Of a stretch of DNA of 64,000 bases, positions 49,956 through 62,200 are shown piece after piece. The notes below the pieces were generated by a model. The model had not been told where the DNA came from. It saw only the letters and a program-made list of their open reading frames with translations, and searched no databases. The position numbers were made by a program, and so were the translations under genes. Position 1 is the stretch's first letter. Every line of letters starts with the position of its first letter. The stretch lies in assembly GCA_914767715.1 (NCBI GenBank), contig OU612069.1:10351387-10415386 (forward strand). Reading direction: 5' to 3'. Source of the DNA: Membranipora membranacea (lineage: Eukaryota; Bryozoa; Gymnolaemata; Cheilostomatida; Membraniporidae).

Positions 49956-50960
49956 GATTTGTTGAGTGAAGTTATAGATGAGTTGGAGCCCGTGATTCCC
50001 CTCACAGTGTACGCACTTCTTCTCTTGTTCACAGTTTATATGAGACTCATCAAAGTCGCCTGCACAGTTTCTGCAGATTTTCTTGCTAGTACAATCAGAT
50101 GCTCTATGTCCGAATTTGTAACAGTTTTAGCATGTAAGGGTGGATAACTTATTGGTGTTGATTGCTTCCACTTATATTGTCATATGGTCAATGATCATTC
50201 TTTGCCCAAGAGCTTTCTCAAGGTCCTCTTGAGAGTCAAACTTGACTCGCACTGAGAATGTGGGCTGGCTGTTTCTGCTGTAAAACCTTTTCACATCGGT
50301 ATCCTTGAATCCTTGTTCGCTTGGTTGGGACTTGATTTCAGTTTCTGACAGGTCGGTGGGTACTCCTTTCAACACCCCATTCTTTTGAGTTGGGGTTATT
50401 GTTTCTCGTATTTCCGAACCTCCAAAGTTGCTTTTGTTCCAGTCTCTAAGAGTTTGCTTGACCATGTCTTCATTGCTGAGTTGCACCATAATGCTGCCCC
50501 CTCTGCTGTGGCTTATACGGTCTATAGTAGCGTCTTTGTTTTGTCCAATTATACGTCTGATGTTGTTGTCTTTTTCCACCTGAGTCATATCTTTGATATC
50601 ATGGATCACCACACATTTTTTAGGGGCAAAAGATATCCTGTTGGAATTTCTTCCCGCTTCTCTAGACTCGTCCTTCTGATTTCCATTGTGATGACAATCT
50701 GGGGTAGGCCTATCATTTTCAGTTTTGTTTATATTAGCTTTTGCTTTATCACTGTATGATTCTCCTGCTTTGGTTGAGCTGCTCTTGTGTTCAAGTTCAT
50801 CCATCCTTTGTGACAGATGGCCGATTTTGGGCCCTGCCATTCTCTGTAATTGTTGGTTTGATGTCTTCAGAGAAGTCACTTCTGCCTCCAATTCTTCTAT
50901 CCTGCTGAGTGCTAGAGAGAGTTTACACTGTATGTCTTCTAAGGTCTGTTTGTCAATCAT
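49956..50960 (-). pseudogene. LINE ORF1: coiled-coil and zinc-knuckle protein, broken
   Basis: Starts at MIDKQTLEDIQ (ATG at 50960). A heptad-rich coiled coil follows (LSLALSRIEELEAEVTSLK), then a charged region and an RNA-binding-like domain (KKCVVIHDIKDM to TFSVRVKFDSQEDLEKAL). After a TAA at about 50170 the same frame gives NCYKFGHRASDC, CRNCAGDFDESHINC and CVHCEGNHG, an array of CCHC-like zinc knuckles, with a second TAA just before the first knuckle. Both stops stand where CAA (Gln) would keep the frame open. This is an RNA-binding chaperone type ORF1p, not a host gene. Confidence 0.85.
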
Positions 50961-50975
50961 CACAATACATTTTTC

Positions 50976-52309
50976 TTGACTGTTACTTGACGACCCCCTC
51001 AAAGGCTCAAATGTGTTACAAATACTCCTGGGCGTTTGGGTTTGGTTTGGTTTGTCACATATATACATGTACATACATAATATAGTGAAATGATATATGG
51101 ATTTGCCGCTGATGACTAAAAAACTAGAAGGTTCAAATGATAAAAAGTAATTGAAAATAAAAAAATAGCACAGATACAAACTACAATAGAACATTGCATT
51201 AGCGTTTACTGGAATTATTGCAAACATTCATAAAATGCCGTATAAAGCTGTCACTACCGATTGCTGCTCGATGTTTGTATGATAGCAGCCTTCCAGATCG
51301 GAGTTTAGTCAAGAATGAGAGGAAAGGATGGTGTTCATCCTTCTGTATGTGGCTAATAAAGGAGTTCATTCTATCTTTGACAATGCAGTCAAAACCACAG
51401 TTCTCTTAGTCTACGCACTGTGCAGGATTTGCTTGGATTTTTCCTCTCATTACTTCTACATTAATCTTACTTCATATAGCCTAGGGTCCAATAATACACA
51501 TTGTATGACCTTTTGTCAATGTCATGAATGACCGCCCTTATTCAAAATGAAAGAAATTCTGGCTGACATTTTCTTCACTACTTGGCAGTGAATATCTCTG
51601 CTCATGGGTATTTCCCAAACATGAGGCTACTTTTCCCAGAGTCTGACTGGAATACTCTCATACCTGGAGCAATATAGTAGGTGGCATGAATAGAAATCAA
51701 TAGATATTGCAGTTTTAGTGCTCCCCTTGATTAACTTATAACACTCAAGAGCAGACAACTCCAGCGAAATCCTGCATTGTTCTCAGACTTTTTCCCCTCC
51801 GGGGGGCCGTCGGACAGGGGCAAAGTCTGGGGGGCTCAGACTACAGTTCTCTAGGCCATAGCTGCTTGCAGTTTTCTATACTTTACGGATTGACTTGATG
51901 TCTCTATCATATAAATTGGTAAAAATGACTAGTAAACAATAGAAAAAACAGGATTCAACGAAACTACTAAAAATCTGATTGAGAAACTGATTGCTGGCCC
52001 CTGTGATTGGGCTGGTACTGCATCTTCCTCTGGTTTTGATGGTTGGTGCCATTTGAGGTGGTCTGAAGTTTTTCAGAGCGTTCTTTAATTTATCAGAGTA
52101 TTTTGTCTGATTTACTCCAGTTGTGTTGCAAGCTGTCTTTAACCAGCTAGATAGCATTGGTTGTATCACTTCTGATGCATAGTACAGCGCCATGCAACCT
52201 TGTATAAATATTGTACCATTGTTGTACACTATAATGTAGATTGTAGAGGGACTTTACTTGGGCTTTTACCACCTGGTCCTCCTTTTGGTAGGGCTCTTGG
52301 AGACTCACC
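50976..52309. other. Region between LINE and J-domain-like ORF
   Basis: No recognised exon. It may include the LINE 5' UTR at its left end. A GC-rich block at about 51785-51845 (cggggggccgtcgg, gtctggggggctcagac) belongs to the small G-rich repeat seen at 23270 and 20930. The minus-strand frame 52229-51876 is open for 117 codons but I recognise nothing in it; it may be a decayed continuation of the neighbouring J-domain-like ORF. Confidence 0.35.
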
Positions 52310-52866
52310 CTACATATCTTTTATTTTTGTTGTCCAAGCAGATGCGTGGTCTGTATATCCATACACGGCAAATGACTCAAAATGTTGGCATGTTATGGTG
52401 CACTCATTTATCTTTCGAAAACTCATACTCTCTTTGACTACTTCTTCACACATGGGCTCACTCATTGACAATTCTTGTAGGATGTCATTGTATGCCTTGT
52501 TCACCGTAAACATGATTATGTGCAATTATCTTTGAGCTTTGTTTTGTTTTTATCTGGATGAAATTTTTGGGCAAGGATGATGAAATGATTTCGTACCATT
52601 GACCTTAGCTGATCACTTGTTCTAGACTCTTTGCTCATTTCATCTACCAACAACACCTCATATGATGACATATGTTCAGTTGGGACATGATTTCGGAAGG
52701 ACTGGTGGGACAGCTTGCACATGCCCAGTGTATAATGGGAGTGGTTTTCATGGTAACTTCTTGGATATTCTTCTATGTCATTGTAGACAGGGGACCCAGT
52801 TTGGGATTCCATATTGTTAGGATCCACTATGTGAGGCTGGTAGACAACCACAGAGCCTAAAGTCAA
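52310..52866 (-). pseudogene. J-domain-like protein, frameshifted
   Basis: Two overlapping minus-strand frames together encode a J-domain-like region. The first (52866-52516) has SSYEVLLVDEMSKESRTSDQ (helix I-like) and NHFIILAQKFHPDKNKTK, which contains the HPD loop flanked by a helix II-like segment. The second (52525-52310) continues with MFTVNKAYNDILQELSM, matching helix III. The two need a one-base shift near 52516-52530. J domains activate Hsp70 ATPase through HPD. The flanks are not like any DnaJ family I know. It could be a decayed host gene, a retrocopy or cargo of a transposon; it could also be intact if the shift is a sequencing error. No introns or signal peptide seen. Confidence 0.5.
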
Positions 52867-53237
52867 GGGACTGTGCCGTTCCCAGCAGACTACTCTGCCT
52901 TCTTTTCGTCACTGGCACTCTGGCCCCCTTTTAGACCCTTAGACCTGAGGTTGTCTACTTTGTTTGTGAAATATTCTCTATGTCTTTAGGATACTTATCA
53001 CACCCTTTTTAAGGTGATATTAGAGTTAACAGTTGCAATTCACAAGCAACTTCATGAAACTTTACCTGAGAAAGCAAAATCGTGACTGCCGCCATTTGCA
53101 ATAGACTCATAAAATTAGACATATTAGTCCATAGACATATTAAACTGTCTATAATGATTTGTATACGCTTGGCTGATTATAGATCTTGTTTGCTGTGGCA
53201 AGAGCTTCTCAATAGTGGACACATCAAAGCTGCTGAT

Positions 53238-56200
53238 ATGAAGTACTACCTCGCTTTAGCAGCATTTTTGCTGTCTTCAGCATCCTTTATATTTGTTGGT
53301 GAGTTATTTTTGAAAGCTCATTTTACAGTCATAGTACCGTTCACCTCTCCGCTTTTATATATTATTTATTGGTACATAACACGTCATCGCTCTGTCACAT
53401 AGTTATTCTATCATCCTCAGCCCCCTTAGGAGTGAAGTTACTATCATATAGATCCTGACATTTTACTTCAGGTGGCCTCCTCCCTGGTGTATATACTCTT
53501 ACTCGACATACTAATCAACCAAAATTAATATCACCCAAGTTCCTCTATAGAATTTTACTATTTGTATAATAATTATTTTAATCATTTACATTTAAAATAG
53601 TTTGTATAATGCTCAATATTGTTAAAATGATTCAAATACTGCTGTATTCAACTTTTATTTACACCAGAGACTATAGTCTATAGTCTCTGTTTACACTGCT
53701 ATAGGTACTCAGGTCAAACAGCACTGCTGCGTGCAGTTTATACAACATAAATAAACAGCGACACATCTCTTTTTGACAAGCTTGTTTACTTAATTTATGT
53801 AAACACAAATACCGTAGAATAAGACAAACAAAGAAACAAGAACTAGATCGACTCAAACTGTTGTTATTTGTTGTAACTGCACCTTCTAAATCTTGAGTAT
53901 TGGGCTGCCCCTACCATATAATAACTATCAGTAGACTTCTAGAGCCTAGTGGCACAACTTGACTTATATAGGCATCAATGCTCTATAAATCATATGTGGC
54001 AAAGATCGTGTTTGTAGGCCAGGTATACTCATACCATAGACTTACTAATAATATTATTATTAGTAGGTCTATGACTCATACTCATAAAACCAGTGTTATT
54101 TTAAATGTGGTCACCTGCAGGTATAGACCACTTGACCCTGTGAATAAGAACTAAACATCATTAGCAGGCTGACTTATGTGATAACATCGGAGTTAGGATG
54201 CAATGTTTGTTATCTGCCACAATTTCCTAGTAACAATCCTATGAAAAGAAGAGCAAAATCGTTGATTGCTCCCAACACTCTCCTTTCTATTACGAACTCT
54301 CAAGGTTTACTGAAAGTAGTTCATCATCTCAGGCCCTGATCAGACAATAGCTGAATTCAACTATTTACATAAATAGCTGATATAGGCCCTAGCTAGACAA
54401 AACAATGGATTTCGGGTCAAAAGGCCACTGCCAAAAAGCCACTGGCCATTAAGCCACTGTCCAAAAGCCACTGGCCATAAAGCCACTGGCCAAAAGGCCA
54501 TTGGTGATAAGGCCACTGGACAAAAGGCCACTGGTCATAAGGCCACTGGTCAAAAGGCCACTGGCCATAAGGCCACTGGTCAAAAAGCCACTGCCCAAAA
54601 AGCAACTGCTTCAATAGTTACATCATAGAAGTCCGATATCAACTTTCCGTTGACATGGTTTTTTTTCGGGCCTGTAAAACAAAATTCTAGCACTTGATAT
54701 ACCATCTTTCGATGATTTTTTTATTTCTACTCACCGATCCCCATTTTAGTAAAGTTAGAAAGATCCCACCCACCCTTTGCAAATAATTATTTAAAATGAC
54801 TCAACCTGGACATCTTCTCACACACTTTTTTTTGTACCGTAGCCCCCAATCAATACATTAAAATGTATCTTGATGGACAAATTAAAATCATCATAATTCA
54901 ACAGTCAGCACTTTTAGATCGAAGCAACGCCGCACTGAGCAGAGACAGCGGTGCAGCTTTTTTGATTTTTTTCTTCGTAACATGACAATAATGTATATTC
55001 ACATGAAAAGATTTTTTTAGTATCATTTTTACCCAATGCACCCTTTATATCAGATCTGATACTTAAAAAAAACTATACTCTCTTGTAAACAATACAAGCC
55101 TCTACAAAGATCTATCAGTGCATCCATCGAATGTTTTTATTATTGATGACCAAAAAATCCAACCGACTCAAATTGATTGTTCAAAGTTTTGCGACCTGAT
55201 CACTGACTATTTCTGTTGTTCCCAGTACGGTATGCAACTCACTCGTGCTTGGCATGTGGCATGTCAAAATCAAAAAAGCTACGCCGCTGTCTTTTTCCAG
55301 TGCGGCATTGCTTCGTTCTAAAAGTGCTGACTGTTTGCTTGCGATAACTTTAATTTGTCCATCAAGATACATTTAAATGTAGATATTGGGGGTTACGGTA
55401 CAGAAAAAATGTGTAAGAAGATGTCCAGGTGGAGTCATTTAAAATAATTATTTGCAAAGGGTGGGTGGGATCTTTTCTAACTTTACTAATATGGGAATCA
55501 GTGAATAGAAATAAAAAATCATTTATATATGGTATATCAAGAGCTAGAATTTTGTTTTACGGGCCCAAAAAATCATGTTAATGGACAGTTGATATCAGAC
55601 TTCTATTATGTAACCAGTGGCTTTTTGGGCAGTGACTTTTTGACCAGTGGCCTTTTGACCAGTGGCTTTATGGCCAGTGGTTTTTTGGCCAGTGGCTTTA
55701 TGGCAAGTGGCTTTTTGGCCAGTGGCTTCATGGCCAGTGGCATTTTGGCAGTGGCCTTTTGGGTGATCACCAAAACAATGTTATGTTAGGAAGAGCTTTC
55801 TAAAGTCACCAGGTTACTTGTATAACAAAGGAATGTCACTATGAGAACACATTCATACTCAAGGTGTTAATCTAACCCCTCAGGTGATCAAAGCTCGTGC
55901 AAGCTACTGCTTGTGTACAGTCTATTGTCAGTATCACTCAAGAGAAAACAAAAGTGGCGTCATTTTTCACCTTTGCTTGCATTCTTGTTTATTACCAAAC
56001 ATGATTTTTTGGTACAGTAAGTCAGAATGCATGGGTGCGGAAAACAAGTAGGGGAAAGATAATCTTCGTTATGATTCAAATTCACTGCCCATAACTGATG
56101 TCTGACGGACCCCACCCTTCCACTCTCCCTCCCAAAACCACAGAGAGAATTAGGAACTATTATCTTTTTGCTAATGCTGACCTTTTTGTGGACGATGCGA

Positions 56201-59200
56201 GCTTAGGTTTTATCAATCTAACCACCTACCACTGCATATTGAAGGTGTGGCAGGGAAACTCAACTCTAGTAGTTTTTATCGCCTATTGTACCAACGCAGC
56301 ACACATTTTGATTACTTTGTTTTATAGATGGCTTATCAAGCATAGGTAGATCTTTCGTTGTCTCATTTCTGGATAATGAAGTAGAATCCGGGCAGGACCT
56401 GCCTCTTGAGATCTGGGTTGTAAATGAGGGAAACTATGCAGCCACCGTCACCATCTCTGCACCAAGGTACCAAAGTTTGCTAATATCTATTAGACGACAA
56501 CAAGTGATGAAAAGCTGAAATATATATAAATTTGAAACACATCACCATCTCTGCATTATGGTATATTTTTCAAAAACTTTGACTGGCGTTGTCTATTATT
56601 ATACTGTTATCTGATCGTCCAAGGAGGAAGAGTAAGTCTGAGAAGACAATCCTGTATGATCAAAACTTAACTGAACCCCCCCCCCCACTGTGTTATAATA
56701 TAAGTAATTGTTACATGTTACAGGGAGGGTAATCTCCTGAGACCAGAATGTACAGGAGATCTCACTGTGAGTGTCGGAGCCGGTCAGCAGCATAAGTTTG
56801 GTGTGTGCTGGTGGGGTAAGATCATGAACACAGATAACAGTGTCAACAACAAAGTCATCAGGATCGATTCAGACGCTAATGTATCAGTAATCGCTGTTAA
56901 TAAGGTAACCGAATATCTCAGTATCTACCACACAGATCCTTGAGTAGGGGCAAAAACAATCGCAGCATCGTATACAGTGCACTTCATCAAAAATACTATC
57001 TGAAGCAAAGAATAGTTTCTAATTAAAATATTAGATTGATTACAAAGCTATAAAGTTTGTAGCCCTAGTGAAATTAAACCCAACAAATAACTCCTCACAT
57101 TTACACTGAGCATACAGTGAATTAACATGATAAAGACCCTACCAAGTCAACTAGATTAACACATGTTGGTGGTTATTTTACAGGAAGCCTGGTCTGCCGA
57201 TTCATATATGGTACTGCCGATATCCTCTTTAGGTACTTCTTACTATGCTATGGTAGCTGGACGTAGTGATACGCCTAACATGATGGCTGTGGTGGCGACA
57301 GAAGATTATACAACAGTCACCATTAACCTGCCTACTGAAGCTGTCGATGGTAAGATCACAGTCCTATTACCTAACCCGCATATTCATTTATCAAATTAGA
57401 TTTTTTATATGGAGAGTAAGGAGTATGTAAGATGAGAGCCCCGCCTATTAGCTCCTGGGTATATCTAGGTGTCCCAGTCAGCACAGTAAACATCTCATGG
57501 CTATACAATAACCAAAGCAATGTGAATCACGCAACGATAAATGTATCGGGAGTCAAATTTGTAGGAATAATCCGATTGTGGATGTGATATTAGTGATTGC
57601 AGTTTTGTCAATCCATTCATTCATCCATTGATTCATCGTGAGTCCCCATTTACTGAGTCCCCATTTACTGAGTCCCCATTTACTGAGTCCCCATTTACTG
57701 AGTCCCCATTTACTGAGTCCCCATGTTCTGTCCATAATATTATTTGCTGCACTTTGTAATGTAAATTTTTCAGCTCAATATAACAAATCAGCCACACCTG
57801 ATCTATTGTTATAATGAGAGTAAAATAACATAAGTCTGCATACATGTATAAACTCTGACTGGGTCTGACTGATTTAGCAATCACTATGGTTCCATGCTTC
57901 GAATTTGTGGTTCACTCCAATTTCGAATGGTTAGAATCCAGTGGATCCTAACCATTCCCACGATGGAAAAAACATAAAAAATTGTGTAAAACGTGTAATC
58001 TCTTTGAAGGCATTGTGTGCAAGCGCGCCAACCATTCAGCCAGTTTTGTGTCCTGAGCACTGCAAAGCCGGGAAGTTGCTGAAAAAAGCAATCGGTCCGA
58101 CGTGATAATTACATGGTTACCTCAGTTTTCATGCAGACTGCAATTAAAAAGGGACAGTGCCAAATGAGTAACTGAGGCGCCAAAACAATTTATTGCATTG
58201 CAGTATTTTAAGAGATGCCGAAATGATAAACAATATTGGGGGTAATTTGTTATAGACTGCCCAGATGAAAGCAGGGACAGATGGAACTAAATGAGCAAAC
58301 ACCCTAATTTAAAAAATCTCACAATAGGTGTGGTCTGATGCCCAAAATTGATATGATTATTCCATAATATGGCTCATTATAAAACATAATATAATATATG
58401 GTTAGGGATTTTGACACACATGCAAGGCTTACCATATTTGCATATGAACAATTGTTTGGCATCTAACCTGAGCTGGGAGTGTGAAAATGTAAATATGTAA
58501 ATACCTTAAAATCATATAACTGTTTCAGATTTTATTATCTATCCCCCTCTATGCTGATGACAGAGTTTTGTTATATACATGACAAGTCCGGACAGCATCA
58601 TATTTTTGCATTTGTCATAATGTAAACAAATATCCCCCCTTTCTTTCCGCCATTGGTGACTCCCTTTTTTCACAAAACTTTTTCTTTCTTTATGGAAAAC
58701 ATGCCACCAGGATGATATCACCTGCCAAATAAAATGTGAACTATCATACAGGTGTTTTTTTTGTAATCTGCAAAAATTGATTAATTGGTTAAAGATCATT
58801 TTCAATTCAACAAACCAGGTATATGTTATAGTTCAGTATTTTCATATCAGGTTATATTTTCCCTTTATTAAGCGTGAAAAGCAATACCTAGTCGGGTATG
58901 AAGATAAAGATACAGGGTAATAGGGGTGAAACTGGTCGGAAATTTTGACACCGGGTCGGGTATGGCACTTGAGGAAAAAACCGATACCGGGTCGGCACCG
59001 GGTCGGGTTTGCGTGATGACGCGGTACAACTAAAGAGGTAGGCCCTATATGAAATTGAGATCATCGTAATGACACCTCACTAGGTTTATGGTTTGTCACC
59101 ATGCCAGCATTTGATGGATATTGCAAATATGCTTGTAAATTTTATTCGTTACCTATTTTCTTTACATACCGGTGAGTGATTTTGATGATTGCAACTTGCA

Positions 59201-62200
59201 AGCATAGTCTAAAAACATTCGATGGTCTGAATCCTGACCATCAGTATAAAGAATGATAAAACATACATGATAATAATGAAATGTAACAAACAATTAGTGA
59301 TGGCGGATTGCCAGGTTTTGGCGGGACGGGACCGAGACAGCAAGAAAATTCGGGACGAGACCGAGACATATATTGATGCCGATAAAACATCAGATATCAC
59401 AATATAAAAGAATGGTGGATATTCATTCATTTTCGCTAGTGCAATCAGCTTTTAGTACATTTGATTCAGTTTGTAACTTATTATCTAGAAATAAGGAACT
59501 ATGTTGAGTCCAAGTATCATCAAATTCTGTCAAGTATTTATTGAATTATAAATGCCTAAAGAAAGCTTCATGTAGTGTTGTTAGCCGTTTAATAATTGCA
59601 GCAAAAGTATGAATAATAACTTCTTTTGATGGTATGATAGTCTAAATTTCTAGTTGCGTCATATAAAATCTGTGGGTAGGAGCGTGGACTGCTGATCACA
59701 AGGTCGCTGGTTCAAGTCTAGGTGATGGCAATGTTTTGACCAGCTAGTACAATTTACAATGCTAGTAGTCCCAACTACATAGATAATAATTGGCACTTCA
59801 AACAAGTCAAACCCTACTTGGCCCGGTGTCAAACCCGAGATAATACCGGGTATGATACCCATTCCACCCCTACAGGGTAACGCTGTAAATGTTATGATTC
59901 TCAGAGATGATTTGTTTATTTATGTACAGAGCCTCCAGTAGAGATGAACCACAGGTGTCTGGTGTACCAGAGTGGTGAGTCATTCACTATCAGACTACAA
60001 GCACATCAGGTCTTCTACGTCTCCTCCCTGAATGAAATCTCAGGTACATATGTGCTCAGCTCTGCACCTATAGCTGTATTCAGTGGTAACACTAGAACAG
60101 CTGTACCTGCTACAGACACTGCTAGAGATCATCTCGCTGAACAGGTAAGCAGCATACACTCTCCTATGCTCTATAATAATAATAATAATAACTCAATATT
60201 TTATTAAGGTAATGTCAAAGACCAATCCGAATATCAACATATCATATACTGTTGGAAAGCTGCTGGCCACTGAAAATGAATATCTGAACAAAAACTTGAT
60301 TCGATGCCGTTGTGTCATTTTAGGGAGAAAATGAGGCAGAAAACGCTGTTTTTGTCAATGCAGATGGAGGAATCAAATTGATTGCAAGAAATTTCAAAAC
60401 AGGTGGAATGTATACTTAGAGATTGCGTTCATCGTAAAATTTGATTTTCTTTGATATATGACTAGCCTAAATTGACATTTTACGTCACGCCACACAATGC
60501 ATTTTTTTTTGTGAAGCCATGAAAATATGTGAAATTTCAAACATGGATTCAGAACACATCATAGGCTCGAAACAAAAATTAATTATGATTTTCTCTTCGA
60601 GTACACTTCAAATGTCATGCACATTGACATTCAACAAATAAGCTTGCATATTGCGATGACACTGGACTCTCGAATACAGCTAATATTTTCGCCACTTTTA
60701 CATAACGTCAAACATGCTCACCAAATGACCATTATTGTGGCCAAATAAAGTTTTTTTGAAAGTTCTCACATACGAAGCCCCTTTCATTAACCATGGTGCA
60801 CACAGGAAATGTCATCAGAATTTTTCACTGCATCTTCATTTTTCTTGAATTTAACGCAATAGAATGCCAAAAAACAGCTATTTTTTGGGACTTTTGAGGT
60901 GTTTATGGGCATTTAAAGTGTACTCGAAGAGAAAATCATAATTCATTTTTGTTTCGAGCCTATGATCTGTTCTGAAATAATGGTTGAAATTTCACATATT
61001 TTCATGGCTTCACAAAAAAAATGCATTGTATGGCGTGCCGTAAAAAGTTGATATAGACTAGTCATATATCAAAGAAAATCAAATTTTACGATGAACACAA
61101 TCTCTAAGTATACATTCCACCTGTTTTGAAATTTCTTGCAATTAATTTTACTCCTCCATCTGCATTGACGAAAACAGCGTTTTCTGCCTAATTTCCTCCC
61201 TAAAATGACACAACGTCATCAGATCAAGTTTTTGTTCAGACATTCATTTCAGTAGCTCGGTCTTTGACATTACCTGAAAGTGAGCAGAGGTACCTCTCAG
61301 TGTACAATTATAATTACTGTACTTAGGCTTGTAACTGAACTAGTCTGCTTACCATGCTTGAGAAAATATAACATTGCTCTCAGCTTGCTTACTTAATCCA
61401 AGATGTCATCACAGCTTTGAAGCTAAAACATCAGATTTATGTTTTCTTATCATATTCCAAAAATACTGCGCACAACTAAATGTAATGATAATGTCTACGC
61501 CCTTACATTATGTGACAGAAATGAACTGTTATTTGATCGATGGGATTTGTCTGGCACTAAGACCATCATACAGAACCATGTAACACACAACAGTAATAGT
61601 ACATGTACCGCAAGGTGGAAACACAGATATTCATCCTAAGGTTGAAGTCATGTCGGACTAGACTACAAATGAAAATACAACTCCCATTCACATTCAGAAC
61701 TTAAATACATATATAACTTATGTACCACTTCTTCAATGTATACAGGTGCATGATGCTTGTAATTTACTATTATTTACTATTATTTATATATTTTTATTAA
61801 TTTAGAAGTCTTGTACCCTTGATATAACCTACTTTATTTGTTTATTAAGATGATTTCTGTTGGTAACTGGGATAACTCCTACATCTACAAGCCCATCTCC
61901 AAAGTGACTCCTGATGGAGACAATGTTAGAGTAATCTCTAACACAGACGGAAATCAGATCAGCTGGGTACAGACTGGAAGAAATACAGAGTCGTTCACTC
62001 TCAACAGAGGTACTTATAATGAAAGCAGATTGTGCTCACTTCTGTTCAAATATTAAATTAGAAAACTTTTAATTGGAATTCTTGGTAGAGTAAGAGCATC
62101 ACACATGTAGTAAGAATTCATTATCAACCTGGACAAATAGGCGCCAAATTTTGATACTGATACCAGTAGCAGAATAGATTTAGGCTTTGCCTCTAGCTTC

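Larger units (their letters stand above)
47040..50975 (-). mobile_element. Nearly full-length two-ORF non-LTR retrotransposon, broken
   Basis: In minus-strand order it shows ORF1 (coiled coil, then CCHC-type zinc knuckles), an APE-like endonuclease, a reverse transcriptase and a C-terminal region, over about 3.9 kb. This arrangement with zinc knuckles in ORF1 fits the Jockey/I group of LINEs; I see no RNase H domain. The coding frames carry several stops and frameshifts, described in the two ORF entries. No target-site duplication identified. The 3' end is ill-defined near 46990-47060, beside a T-rich tract (on the minus strand). Confidence 0.85.

Noticed and set aside
49857-50759. Several plus-strand open frames of 96-124 codons
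   Set aside because: They are antisense shadows of the LINE ORF1 and endonuclease, which have clear domain content on the minus strand.
55118-55321. 67-codon frame in the centre of the foldback
   Set aside because: It overlaps the inverted arm, where the mirror strand has a similar open frame. This is a structural by-product, not a gene.
57633-57884. Repeated NGDSV-type and SKWGL-type frames on the minus strand
   Set aside because: Both are readings of the 15-bp minisatellite in an intron of the opposite-strand gene.
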